This document shows, in pieces, positions 39,359-48,749 of a stretch of DNA of 64,000 bases. The stretch's first letter is position 1; every line of letters starts with the position of its first letter. A program made the position numbers and the translations under genes. This DNA is from Halolamina pelagica (GTDB lineage: Archaea > Halobacteriota > Halobacteria > Halobacteriales > Haloferacaceae), in assembly GCF_001307315.1 (NCBI RefSeq), contig NZ_LGUC01000001.1, positions 806,001-870,000 on the forward strand, read 5' to 3'. The notes beneath the pieces were generated by a model. It worked only from the letters and a program-made list of their open reading frames with translations. It was not told where the DNA came from and made no database searches.

Positions 39359-39367
39359 GCATAAGAC
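39359..39367 (+). promoter_or_regulatory. Putative TATA box of the doxX-like gene
   Basis: GCATAAGAC centred about 27 bases before ATG 39390, consistent with leaderless transcription. Confidence 0.4.
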
Positions 39368-39389
39368 CCGCGCCGTCCAAGCTCGAAAT

Positions 39390-39944
39390 ATGGCAACACA
39401 AGAAGTCACACTCCGAAGTACGCTGGGCGGGTTCACCGCAGAAGGGAAGCTCCACACGCTGAGCGTGTGGTTCATCCTGGCGCTGCGGCTCATGATGGGA
39501 CTGGCGTTCTTCCAGAGCGGCCTGGACAAGGTACTCTCGGGGAGCTTCTCCGCCGGTGGGTACCTGCTGAACGCCCCACGAGCCAACGGCAGCCCCGTGG
39601 CCGGGCTGTTCGAGGCGATGGGGTCCTCGCAGCTGTTCCTCGACTTCGTGAACGTCGCCGTGCCGTGGGGTGAGCTGCTCATCGGCCTCGGCCTGCTGGT
39701 CGGTGGCCTCACTCGCCTCGCCGCGTTCTGGGGCGCGTTCATGATGCTCATGTTCTACCTGGGCAACTGGAGCGTCTCGCACGGCTACATCAACGGCGAC
39801 TTCGCGTACATGCTCGTGTTCCTCGCGGTCGCGGCGTTCGGTGCGGGCCGCATCCTCGGGGTCGACCAGTACCTCGAGCAGTACGAACTGGACGGCCGGC
39901 CGTTGGTCGAACGCTACCCGTGGACCCGGTACCTCCTCGGGTAA
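39390..39944 (+). CDS. DoxX-family membrane protein
   Basis: 184 residues. Four hydrophobic segments: about 25-45 ([22 protein letters not shown]), 85-105, 112-130 and 138-155. The [12 protein letters not shown] motif after the first segment and the helical hairpin [18 protein letters not shown] are typical of DoxX/DoxD-type quinone-related membrane proteins. ATG 39390 fits the box above. The role is probably in membrane redox reactions; uncertain. Confidence 0.8.
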   Translation: MATQEVTLRSTLGGFTAEGKLHTLSVWFILALRLMMGLAFFQSGLDKVLSGSFSAGGYLLNAPRANGSPVAGLFEAMGSSQLFLDFVNVAVPWGELLIGLGLLVGGLTRLAAFWGAFMMLMFYLGNWSVSHGYINGDFAYMLVFLAVAAFGAGRILGVDQYLEQYELDGRPLVERYPWTRYLLG

Positions 39945-40100
39945 CGTCGCCGCGACGAGATCACTTTTTCGCGAACCGGTCGGGAGCAGCGCCACGGTGA
40001 CCGAACCGCCGACGGGCCGGCGATTGACTCCGAAACACTCATACTTGCGAGCGGATTACCGTTGGTTGCGAAGCACGCCACCGACGAGGTGGAGCGTAGC

Positions 40101-40172
40101 AGTCCATTGGGGTAGTGGCCAATCCTGAAGCCTTCTGGGGCTTCGACCCTGGTTCGAATCCAGGATGGACTA
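40101..40172 (+). tRNA. tRNA-Gln (anticodon CTG), one base missing in anticodon arm
   Basis: Acceptor AGTCCAT pairs with ATGGACT, discriminator A, CCA not encoded. The D arm is GGGTAGTGGCCAATCCT and the T arm is CCTGG TTCGAAT CCAGG. The anticodon stem AAGCC pairs with GGCTT, but the loop reads TTCTGG, 6 bases instead of 7. A fifth G in the run at 40137-40140 would give the normal loop TTCTGGG with CTG at positions 34-36. No intron. A short inverted repeat CCACC/GGTGG sits at 40078-40092, just upstream. Confidence 0.88.
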
Positions 40173-40251
40173 CTTCCTCGCAGTTCTCGACCGACGAGCC
40201 GTGGCGGCGTCGACGACTACCCGCCACGGACGAGTCAATCCACGACGCGAG

Positions 40252-40755
40252 CTACTTCTCGACGTCCAGCAGCGCCACGCGCTCCAGCACCAGTTCCGTC
40301 AGGTCCCCTTCTACCGCGTCGAGTTCGGCGTCGGACACGTCGAAGAACGTCCGGACCGTCGCCTCGTCGTGCTCACCGAGCACCGACGCCTCCGTGACGT
40401 GTTCGCGGAGCCGTTCGACCGCTTCGGCCTCCGCAGCTTCGTCGCCGGCGGGCGAGTCCACGAGCACGACGACGCGGTTCGCCCCCTCGCCGACGCCCAT
40501 CTCCAGGGCACGGTTGATCTGGCGGCGGCCGGCCGCATAGCAGAGCAGTTCCACCGCACGCTCCCGGGCGATGTTCTCGCCGCGGGCGATGGCGCGGTCG
40601 GCCCGGTCCAGCGCGCGCTGGAGGTGCGCAGCCGAGACCACGTAGTCGGCGTCGAACGCCTGTACCGTCGTTCCGGTCGCCTCGGCGACGTCGTCAAGCG
40701 TCGCGAGGAAGGCGTCGAGATCGTCGACCGTCGCCCGGCCGTCGAGGAGCCGCAT
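40252..40755 (-). CDS. cgi121: KEOPS complex subunit Cgi121
   Basis: 167 residues. VQAFDADYVVSAAHLQRALDRADRAIARG and ELLCYAAGRRQINRALEMGV (about 72-91) are the core of the Cgi121 family. Cgi121 binds the tRNA 3' end and stimulates Bud32 within KEOPS, which makes t6A37 on tRNAs. Its ATG overlaps the stop of the hel308 gene (TGATG), so the two are translationally coupled. The same Hel308-Cgi121 pairing is, to my knowledge, common in archaea. Confidence 0.9.
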   Translation of the reverse strand: MRLLDGRATVDDLDAFLATLDDVAEATGTTVQAFDADYVVSAAHLQRALDRADRAIARGENIARERAVELLCYAAGRRQINRALEMGVGEGANRVVVLVDSPAGDEAAEAEAVERLREHVTEASVLGEHDEATVRTFFDVSDAELDAVEGDLTELVLERVALLDVEK

Positions 40756-43152
40756 CAGAAATCACCCAGCGAGGCCTGGCCCGCCTCCTCCCCGCGGCCG
40801 GCACGTTTCGCGTCGGCGTCGGCGGTCACGCCGTCCATCGACGGATCCTCGCGGCCGACGTTTTCGAGCACGGTCTCGGCGGTTTTCGCCCCGCGGAGCG
40901 CACCGAGGACGACCGACTTGTCGACGGTCCGGAGATCCGCCCGGCTCTCGACACCGGCCTCGAACAGCCGCCGCGCGCGCTTGCGGCCGACGCCGCGGAC
41001 GCCCGTGAGATCAAGCAGCTCCTCCCGGACGCCGTCCTCAACGCGCTTTTTCGCCTCGCGGACGGCGACGACGGTCGAGAGATCGAGTTCGCCCGCCAGC
41101 CGCTCGGCGGCGTTGAGCAGCCACTCGGCGGTGTCGACCTTGCCCCGGATGTCGCCCGGGCCGACGCCGTATCGCTCGGCGATGCGATCCTCGTCGACCT
41201 CGCTGGCCCAGTCCTCCAGCATGCGGGCGGTTTTGAGCGCGGAGAGCCACTCCTCGAACGCCACGTCGTCGTACTCCGAGGGGTGCGCCCGAGCAGTTCG
41301 GTCTCGCGCTCGAACAGCTCCTCCTCGTACGTCTCGCGGTCGCCGGACTTCAGGTAGAGCTGGTACATGTCCGGCGTGCGGGAGACGAGGTGATACAGCC
41401 CGAGCGCCGACACGTCGCCGGCGTCGTCGCCCCCCTCGACCTCTTCGCCCATCGCCTCGGCCTCGCCGTCCGCGTCGGCCAACGGGTCGTCGTCGAGCAG
41501 ATCGTTCCCGGAGACGAAGCCCGAGGACTCCGCCGGGTCGCCGTCCATCGCGCCCCGGGAGCCGTACTCCCGGCTTCCGTCGTCGCCGTCCTCGGCGTCG
41601 CGCAGGCCGTCGATGATCTCCGCAGCGCTCATCGGGTCGAGGTAGAGCCGCGAGACGGTGTGGCCGATCTCGGTCGCGGTGATCGTGTCGCCGTCGCGGT
41701 CGACGAACTCGTTGGCAGCGAGGTAGTTCAGAACCGTGTCTGTCACCGACTCCAGCTGCGCGTTCCCGGCGCTCTGGACCGCATAGAGCGTGTTGTCGAG
41801 GAACTCCAGGATCTCCTCGCGGGTGTTGGCAAAGCCGGACGCGACCGTCGCGAGCAGGTGGGTCCGCAGGGCGGGCTCGGCGGCCAGCTTCGACCGGACG
41901 GGTTCGGGCTCGCCGTCGATGTAGCGCTCGAACAGTTCCGCCTTGGTGTCGTTGTTCGAGGCGAGCAGGACCGCCTCGCCGTACGGGTCGAGGCCGGGCC
42001 GGCCCGCCCGCCCCATCATCTGGTGGACTTCGAGCGTGTCGAGTGGCTTCATACCGCCGAACTCCGGGTCGTAGCGCCGCCAGTCTCGGACGATCACCCG
42101 ACGTGACGGCGTGTTCACGCCGGCGGCGAGCGTCGGCGTCGCCGCGATCACCTTGATCAGGCGGTCACGAAACGCCTCCTCGACCAGATCGCGGTGTTCG
42201 CTGGAGAGCCCGGCGTGGTGAAACGCCGCGCCCGCTTTGACGCAGTCGGCGAGGTCGTCGCTGGTCGCGGTGTCGGACACGTCCCGGATCGCCGTCGCCA
42301 GCTCCCGGAGGTCGGCGCGTTCCGCGTCGGTGAGATGGTCACTCGTGGTGCCGCCGAGCCGGCTGGCCGCGGATTCGGCGTTCCGGCGGGAGTTGACGAA
42401 CACCAGGCTCGACCCGCCTTCGTCGAGCGTATCGTCGACCAGCGCCGGGGTCTGTTTGCCGCCGCTGTCGACCGACACCTCGCGCTGGGAGCCGTCGGCG
42501 AAGTTGATCGCGTTCCCGAAGTGGACGCCCGTCTTGAGGTCGATCGGGCGCCAGTCGGAGTCGACCAGTTCGGCGTCGAGCCAGTCGGCGATCTCGGGCG
42601 CGTTGCCGACCGTCGCCGAGAGCGCGACCGTCTGGAGGTCGTGGTTGATCCGCCGAAGTTTCGCGAGCGTCACTTCGAGCGTGGGGCCGCGCTCCCGGTC
42701 GTCGACGAGGTGGACCTCGTCGGCGACGACACAGGAGAGGTCGTCGATCCACGGCGCGCCGTTGCGCACCAGCGAGTCGACTTTCTCGCTCGTGGCGACG
42801 ACGATGTCCCGCGAGGCCAGCCACTCGCCATCGGACTCGTAGTTCCCCGTCGAGACGCCGACGGTGACGCCGTACTCCTCCCAGCGCTCGAACTCGGCCT
42901 TCTTCTCGCTTGCGAGCGCTCTGAGCGGGACGATGTACAGCGCGGTCCCCCGCGTTCGACGGCGGAGAGCATCGCGAGTTCGGCGATCAGCGTCTTCCCC
43001 GAGGCGGTGGGGACCGCGGCAACGACGTTCTCACCGTCGGCCACCCCTCGCTCGACGGCCTCGGCCTGGGGTGGGTAGAGCGCCTCGACACCCTCGTCCT
43101 CGAGATGCTCACCGACGCCCGGAGGCAGGCCCGACAGCTCCGTCGGCTTCAT
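40755..43152 (-). CDS. hel308: Ski2-like DNA helicase Hel308, two frameshifts
   Basis: Three frames join when one base is added at the C5 run 42947-42951 (RGG to [16 protein letters not shown]) and one at the G4 run 41280-41283 (LLGRTP to [15 protein letters not shown]), giving 799 residues. Motifs: Walker [18 protein letters not shown] (about 50), DEVHLVDD (about 140), [12 protein letters not shown] (about 245), [13 protein letters not shown] and [15 protein letters not shown]. The C-terminal helix-hairpin-helix [17 protein letters not shown] and the terminal QASLGDF, a PCNA-binding QxxLxxF motif, follow. Hel308 unwinds lagging-strand structures at stalled forks. Confidence 0.9.
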
Positions 43153-43236
43153 TGGGAGAGGATTGCCCGCTCTCGGGTTTAAGTTGCCGGGTCCGATGCG
43201 ACGACGGGAGCGCGCGTCGACGCCGCAAATCGACGG

Positions 43237-44630
43237 TCAGACAAGTTCGTCGGGGTCGGCGTCGGCCGGGAGGGGGACTCGTACTCGCGGTCGCCCTTCC
43301 GCTCCTCGAACTCCGCGCGGGCCTCGGCGAGCAGCTCCTCGTCGGTCAGTAGATCGTACAGCGACCCCGCGACGACTTTCCCGGCGAACAGCATCCCCGC
43401 GGTGCCGAGTTCCTTCCCGGCCGCGACAGCCTGCCAGGAGTGCGCTGGCGTCCCCGTCGGCCACGTCGCCGCACGGAACCGCCCGAGCGGGACGTTCCAG
43501 GACACGTCGCCGGCGTCAGTGGAGTAGGAGCCGACACCGCCCTCGTCGGTGGCGTCGAGGGGGTCGCCGAACATCGCCGCCTCGGCGACCTCCTCGCGGC
43601 GTTCGGGCGGCGCGCCGGCGTAGGAGGGGTCGTCGAGCGTCGCCTTCAGGTCCGCCGCGAAGGACTCCTGCTCGTCGGTGAGCGTGAACTCGGCCGCGTC
43701 CATCGTCGACCTGATCGAGTCGGCCAGCGCGTCGTTGGGAAGCACGCCGTACATGCCGCCGGTCTGGGTCACGTCGACGTCGGTGCCGGACATGAGCGCC
43801 GCGCCCTCGGCGGCGTCGCGCACGCGCTCGGAGACGCGCTCGACGGCGGCGCGGTCGGGCGCGCGGACCATCACCTCCATCGCCGCCTCCTCGGGCACGA
43901 TGTTGGCGGCCTGCCCGCCGTCGCTGACAACGTAGTGGATGCGGACCGATTCGGCGACGTGTTCACGCATGTACTCGATACCGTTCCCGAGGAGTTGGAC
44001 GCCGTCGAGGGCGCTCCGGCCCGCTTCGGGCGCGGCGGCGGCGTGGGAGCTCTCGCCCTCGAACCGCATCTCGAAGGAGTCGACGGCGAGGCAGGACCCT
44101 CGGCCGGGAGTGTTGAGCCAGTCCGGGTGCCACGAGACGACCGCGTCTACGTCGTCGAACGCGCCGGCCCGGACCATGAACACCTTGCCGGCGCCGATCT
44201 CTTCTGCCGGCGTCCCGAAGTAGACGACCGAGCCCCGGGCGTCGCCGCGCTCGATGGCGCGTTTGACCGCGATCGCGCCGGCGAGGCTGCCGACGCCGAA
44301 GAGGTTGTGGCCACAGCCGTGGCCCGGGCCACCCTCCTCGATCGGTTCACGTTCGGCTTTCGCGGCCTGGCTCATCCCCGGCAGCGCGTCGAACTCCCCC
44401 ATCGTCCCGACGACGGGGCCCTCGTCGCCGTAGCGCGCGACGAACGCCGTGTCGATGCCGGCGACGCCGGATTCGACGGTGAACCCCTCCTCGCGAAGCG
44501 CTTCTTCGAGCAGCGCGGCGGAGTCGTGTTCCTCCAGGGAGAGTTCCGGGTTCTCCCAGAGTTGCTCCGAAAGCGCCGTGAGTCGGTCGTGCTCGGCCTC
44601 GATGTCGTCGAACAGATCCTGTTTGGTCAC
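43237..44630 (-). CDS. M20-family amidohydrolase (AbgB/IAL type), C-terminal frameshift
   Basis: 464 residues once one base is added at the G5 run 43272-43276; the corrected C-terminus reads PADADPDELV, then stop at 43237. Without it the frame runs on to 43179 with non-family sequence. Metal ligands appear in TMGEFDALPGMSQ (about 83), GHGCGHNLFG (about 103), GTPAEEIGAGKVF (about 139) and SWHPDW. The closest known relatives are p-aminobenzoyl-glutamate hydrolase subunit B and amino-acid amide hydrolases. Cytoplasmic; substrate uncertain. Confidence 0.83.
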
Positions 44631-44688
44631 GGCTGTCCGGTGTTACCGCGGGACGAAAAGCGTTCGTGACGGATAACGGGTCGCCGGC

Positions 44689-44976
44689 TCAGATGTCCTG
44701 GACGAGCCCTCCCAGGTCGTCGACGGGGATGATCTCCATCGTCTGGGTGTCGAGCCCGTAGCGTTCGATGGAGACCGAGGTCTGGAACGCGCCGTCGCGG
44801 CCGTCCGCCTCGAAGATGACGACGAAGTCGTGTTCGCCGAGGATGGCGTACGCGTCGATCAGCTCCCCACCGAGCGCCTCGATATCGCCGGTCAAGTCAC
44901 CCCAAACCGTCGCGAGATCCTGCACGTTCTGGACCGTTTCGTCGGTAACGTCGACCAGCGCCATGTACGTACCCAT
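44689..44976 (-). CDS. GYD-domain protein
   Basis: 95 residues. The fold fits a small dimeric alpha/beta barrel: MGTYMALVDVTDETVQNVQD, LGGELIDAYAILGEHDFVVIFE and TMEIIPVDDLGGLV match GYD-domain proteins. The ATG at 44976 is preferred; the open frame continues upstream into a Ser/Arg-rich, non-coding-like stretch. Function unknown. Confidence 0.75.
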   Translation of the reverse strand: MGTYMALVDVTDETVQNVQDLATVWGDLTGDIEALGGELIDAYAILGEHDFVVIFEADGRDGAFQTSVSIERYGLDTQTMEIIPVDDLGGLVQDI

Positions 44977-45076
44977 AATCGTGCCAAACGTTGCCACGTG
45001 CCGAAAACGTTCCGGCTGGGGTACCCCCGAGGCTGCGCTGGACGAACGAGTCGGTGACGGAGGGTCGTGGGGGCTC

Positions 45077-45835
45077 TCACCAGGAGAGCGACACGTCGTC
45101 GCCGACCGCGAGGTCGAACGCCTCGTCGCCGCGGCCCTGGTTGACCGCGAACTCGACGTTGCCGTGGCTGCCGACGGTGACGAGGCGCTCGCCGGGGTCC
45201 ATCTCGGCGTAGGCGTCCTCGACGGGCGCGAACTCGTCGTTGACGCGGACGGTGCTGTGGCCGTCGAGGACGTGGCCGGGGATGTTGGTGATCGCGTTGC
45301 CGAAGCCATCGACGACCAGCACCTCGCCCGTCGCGGCGTCCTGGTCGCGGATCGGCTCGGGGAACGTCATGTCGACCCAGTCGTCGGTCGACACCACGCC
45401 GTCGGCGTGGGCGACCTCGTCGACCTCGTGGACCCGCGCGGCGGCGGGCGCGAACACGTCCCGACCGTGGAACGTGTTGCTCGCGGTCTCGTCGTCGTCG
45501 TAGGCGACCTCGTACACCGCGATCGCCTCGTCGTCATCGGCGAGCCGACGGGCCGCCGGGAGCGCGACGCCGTTGTCGGGCGCGACGATCCGGTGGCCGC
45601 CGGCCTCGACGACGATCGCGGCGCGGTCGGTGCCGACGCCGGGGTCGACGACGACGAGATGGGTCGCCGGCGGGAACTCGGGCAGCACCTCGCGCAGCCA
45701 GAACGCGGCGGCGCGCACGTCCTGCCGGGGGAAGTCGTGGGCGATGTCGACCAGTCGGGCGTCGCACTGCCGGAGGATGACGCCCTTCATCGTTGCTGGG
45801 TACGGCGTGCCGAAGTCGGAAGCAAGCGTGATCAT
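45077..45835 (-). CDS. SAM hydroxide adenosyltransferase (DUF62)
   Basis: 252 residues. The N-terminus MITLASDFGTPYPATMKGVI, the motif VVVDPGVGTDRAAIVV, IVAPDNGVALP, and NTFHGRDVFAPAAARV (about 133) are the DUF62 blocks. The Asp-Arg-His set that activates water is present (ASDFG, GRD, ARVH). The family hydrolyses S-adenosylmethionine to adenosine and methionine and is related to SAM fluorinases and chlorinases; halogenation is not implied. Gene lies just downstream of the ABC transporter genes on the same strand. Confidence 0.87.
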   Translation of the reverse strand: MITLASDFGTPYPATMKGVILRQCDARLVDIAHDFPRQDVRAAAFWLREVLPEFPPATHLVVVDPGVGTDRAAIVVEAGGHRIVAPDNGVALPAARRLADDDEAIAVYEVAYDDDETASNTFHGRDVFAPAAARVHEVDEVAHADGVVSTDDWVDMTFPEPIRDQDAATGEVLVVDGFGNAITNIPGHVLDGHSTVRVNDEFAPVEDAYAEMDPGERLVTVGSHGNVEFAVNQGRGDEAFDLAVGDDVSLSW

Positions 45836-45862
45836 GTGTTGGTGTGATCTGCGGCGGGTGGT

Positions 45863-46972
45863 TCAGAGGACGATCGCGTCAGCCGGGTCGAACCCGACCG
45901 TGATCGTGTCGTCGGCCGGCGGCTCGGGCAAGCGCAGCACGATCTCGCGGCCCGCCCACTCGCCGTAGAGACGCGTGATGCCGCCGAGGTACTCCGTCGT
46001 TTCGAGCGCGACCGGGAATCGGTTGTGGCCGGGGTCGGGGGAGAGCGCCGCCGGGCGCACGCAGAACGTCACGCGGTCGCCGACAGCCGCGGCGGCGTCG
46101 CCGGCGGCGACGCGGAAGGTCTCCTCGCCGCTGGCAGCAGCATCGCTGGTGGGGTTGGCGCCGGGAGTGGCGGCACCGTCGCCGTCGGCGCCAGTGACGC
46201 CCACGTCGACGGCCAGTTCGTCGCCGTCGCGGTCGGCGACGACGCCCGAGAACACGTTGTTCTCGCCGACGAACGAGGCGACAAACTCGGTCTCGGGGCG
46301 CTCGTACACCTCGACCGGGGTGCCGACCTGCTCGACGCCACCGTCGTGCATCACTGCGAGCCGGTCGGAGACCGCCAACGCTTCCTCCTGGTCGTGGGTG
46401 ACGTAGACGGTCGTCACGTCGAGCTCCTGCTGGATGCGCTTGATCGCCCGGCGGAGCTGCTCGCGGAGTCGCGCGTCGAGGGCACTCATGGGCTCGTCGA
46501 GCAGGAGTACGTCCGGCGCCGGCGCGAGCGCGCGGGCCAGCGCGACCCGCTGTTGCTGCCCGCCCGAGAGCTCGTCGGGCTCGCGGTCGCCCATACCCGG
46601 GAGGTCGACCAGGTCGAGCAGTTCGTCGACGCGCTCGTCGGCGGTGAGCCCGCGCGGTGGGTCGGTGAACCGGAGGCCGTAGCGAACGTTCTCCGCGACG
46701 GTCATGTGCGGGAACAGCGCGTAGCTCTGGAACACGACGCCGACGTTGCGGTCCTCGACGGGCGTGTCGCTCACGTCCTCGCCGTCGAAGCGAACCGTCC
46801 CCGCGGTGGGCGAGGAGAGGCCGGCGATCGCCCGCAGCGTCGTCGTCTTCCCACAGCCCGAGGGGCCGACGAGCGTGAAGAACTCCCCCTCCTCGACGGT
46901 GAGCGAGACCGCCTCCAGCGCGACCGCGTCGGCGAACGTTTTCCGGACGCCGTCGAGTTCGATGCGCGCCAT
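45863..46972 (-). CDS. ABC transporter ATP-binding protein (thiamine/iron/sugar type)
   Basis: 369 residues. Walker A GPSGCGKTTTL (about 36), signature LSGGQQQRVALARAL (about 135), Walker B VLLLDEPMSALD (about 157) and the switch His in YVTHDQEEAL. A TOBE-type C-terminal domain starts near 240 (ENNVFSGVVADRDGDELAVD), with an Ala/Gly-rich insert around 262-285. It energises the permease encoded immediately upstream; the ATG abuts the permease stop. The substrate follows from the binding protein. Confidence 0.9.
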   Translation of the reverse strand: MARIELDGVRKTFADAVALEAVSLTVEEGEFFTLVGPSGCGKTTTLRAIAGLSSPTAGTVRFDGEDVSDTPVEDRNVGVVFQSYALFPHMTVAENVRYGLRFTDPPRGLTADERVDELLDLVDLPGMGDREPDELSGGQQQRVALARALAPAPDVLLLDEPMSALDARLREQLRRAIKRIQQELDVTTVYVTHDQEEALAVSDRLAVMHDGGVEQVGTPVEVYERPETEFVASFVGENNVFSGVVADRDGDELAVDVGVTGADGDGAATPGANPTSDAAASGEETFRVAAGDAAAAVGDRVTFCVRPAALSPDPGHNRFPVALETTEYLGGITRLYGEWAGREIVLRLPEPPADDTITVGFDPADAIVL

Positions 46973-48748
46973 CTACATCCCCCTCCCCTCGCCGAGGCGG
47001 TCGATGACGAGGAAGCTCGCGGCGGTGACGACGAGCAACACACAGCCCATCGCCGTCGCGGGGCCGAGGCGTCGCCCGATGAAGCGTTCGATGGCGACCG
47101 GCATGGTGTACGCCGAACTCCCGCTGGCCAAAATCACCGTCGAATCGAACTCCCCGATGCTGATCGCGAACGCGAACGCCGCCCCGGCGACGACGCCGGC
47201 GAACACCTGCGGGAGTTCGATGTCGAGCAGGACCCGGAACCTGGAGGCGCCGAGGGTGCGCGCGGACTCGACGACCGAGCGGTCGATCGTCGCCAACAGC
47301 GGCGCGACGTTGCGCGTGACGAACGGATAGGCGCCGACGGCGTGGGCGGCGACGACGGCGACGGCCCCGGTGACGGTGAACCGATAGCCGAAGACTGTGG
47401 TGCCGAACACCAGCCCCTGGAGCAGGCCGAGGCCGACGACGACGCCCGAGACGGCAAAGGGCGCCATCGAGAGCGTGTCGATCAGCTTGCTCCCGGGCAC
47501 GTCCCGGGTGGAGACGACAGCCAGCAGCACGCCCATCGGCACCGCGATCGCGAGGCTGCCGGCGCCGTACAGCAGCGAGTTGCTGATCGCCGTCAGCGGC
47601 TTGATCTGGAACGCTTCGGCGCTCAGCTGGCGGCTGACGAGGAACTCGTAGTTCGCGAGGGTGAACCCGTTGGGGCCGGTGACGCTCGCCAGAAGCATGC
47701 TCGCCATCGGCGTGACGAACACCACCAGCGCGACGGCGACGTAGGCCCAGACCGCCACCCGGTCGGTGTTCAGCGGGCCGAACAGCGGCTTGCGGGGCGC
47801 CGGGCGGGCGGCGCTCTCGGCGCGCTGGCGGGCCTCGTACTGGAGGTACGCGTACGTCAACACCAGCGAGAACAGCATCTCGAGGGTCACCAGCGTCGAC
47901 GCGCCGCCGTAGTCGAGTTGGTTGACGCGGTGGTACACCCAGACTTCGACGGTCGCCAGCCGAAGCCCGCCCAGCGCGAGCACGATGGCGAAGGACATGA
48001 ACGAGAAGATGAACGTCAGCAGCGCGCCGGTGAGGATCGCCGGCAGCAGTTGGGGGAACACCACGTCGACGAACGCCCGCCGTGGCGACGCGCCGAGGCT
48101 GCGGGCCGTCTCTGCCGTGCCGGCGTCGACGCTCTCCCACGCCGTCGCCGTCACCCGCGCGATCAGCGGCGCGTCGTAGAACGCGTGGGCGAGGACGATG
48201 ATCGGCAGCGTGTACAGCAGTTCGATCCGGGGGAGCCCCACGGCGGTCAGCGCCGTGTTGAGGACGCCGTTCCGACCGAACGTGGCGATGAAGCCGATCG
48301 CGACCATGATCGACGGCATCACGAACGGCACCGCGGTCAGCGAGCGGATCGTCTTCCGCCCGGGGAACTCGAACCGCGCGAGCACGTACGCGCCCGGCAG
48401 CCCGAGCGCGATGCTCGCGATCGTCGACAGCAGCGCCTGGTACGCGGTGAAGCCGAACAGCCCCAGTTTGTAGTTCGGGAACGGGTAGGTGATCGGGCCG
48501 ATCCGATGGGGCTCGATCGCCGTCCACAGCACCGAGGGGTCCTCGGCGGCCTGCGCGAGGACGCCGAAGAAGAACGGGTCGGCGAGCACCGAGCGCAGCG
48601 GCTCGAGCGTGAGCCGCCCCTCGCGGAGGATCGCCTCCGAGAGCACCCGGCCGACGGGGTAGTAGAACAGCAGCGTCAGCAGGGCGAGCGTCGAGAGGGC
48701 GGCCACCGGGAGCGTGGCGGCTTCGAGTCGCCGACGGATGGCCGTCAC
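46973..48748 (-). CDS. ABC transporter permease, fused double domain (ThiP/FbpB type)
   Basis: 591 residues with about twelve hydrophobic segments in two homologous halves. Each half carries the cytoplasmic EAA loop: ETARSLGASPRRAFVDVVFP (about 195) and ESARTLGASRFRVLLDIELP (about 495). A fused two-domain permease is typical of thiamine and iron(III) importers. It lies between the binding protein gene (1 base apart) and the ATPase gene (adjacent). Confidence 0.9.
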   Translation of the reverse strand: MTAIRRRLEAATLPVAALSTLALLTLLFYYPVGRVLSEAILREGRLTLEPLRSVLADPFFFGVLAQAAEDPSVLWTAIEPHRIGPITYPFPNYKLGLFGFTAYQALLSTIASIALGLPGAYVLARFEFPGRKTIRSLTAVPFVMPSIMVAIGFIATFGRNGVLNTALTAVGLPRIELLYTLPIIVLAHAFYDAPLIARVTATAWESVDAGTAETARSLGASPRRAFVDVVFPQLLPAILTGALLTFIFSFMSFAIVLALGGLRLATVEVWVYHRVNQLDYGGASTLVTLEMLFSLVLTYAYLQYEARQRAESAARPAPRKPLFGPLNTDRVAVWAYVAVALVVFVTPMASMLLASVTGPNGFTLANYEFLVSRQLSAEAFQIKPLTAISNSLLYGAGSLAIAVPMGVLLAVVSTRDVPGSKLIDTLSMAPFAVSGVVVGLGLLQGLVFGTTVFGYRFTVTGAVAVVAAHAVGAYPFVTRNVAPLLATIDRSVVESARTLGASRFRVLLDIELPQVFAGVVAGAAFAFAISIGEFDSTVILASGSSAYTMPVAIERFIGRRLGPATAMGCVLLVVTAASFLVIDRLGEGRGM

Positions 48749-48749
48749 G

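Noticed and set aside
45077-45835. SAM-dependent fluorinase or chlorinase activity
   Set aside because: The protein has the hydroxide-type Asp-Arg-His set of DUF62; halogenation cannot be claimed from this sequence.
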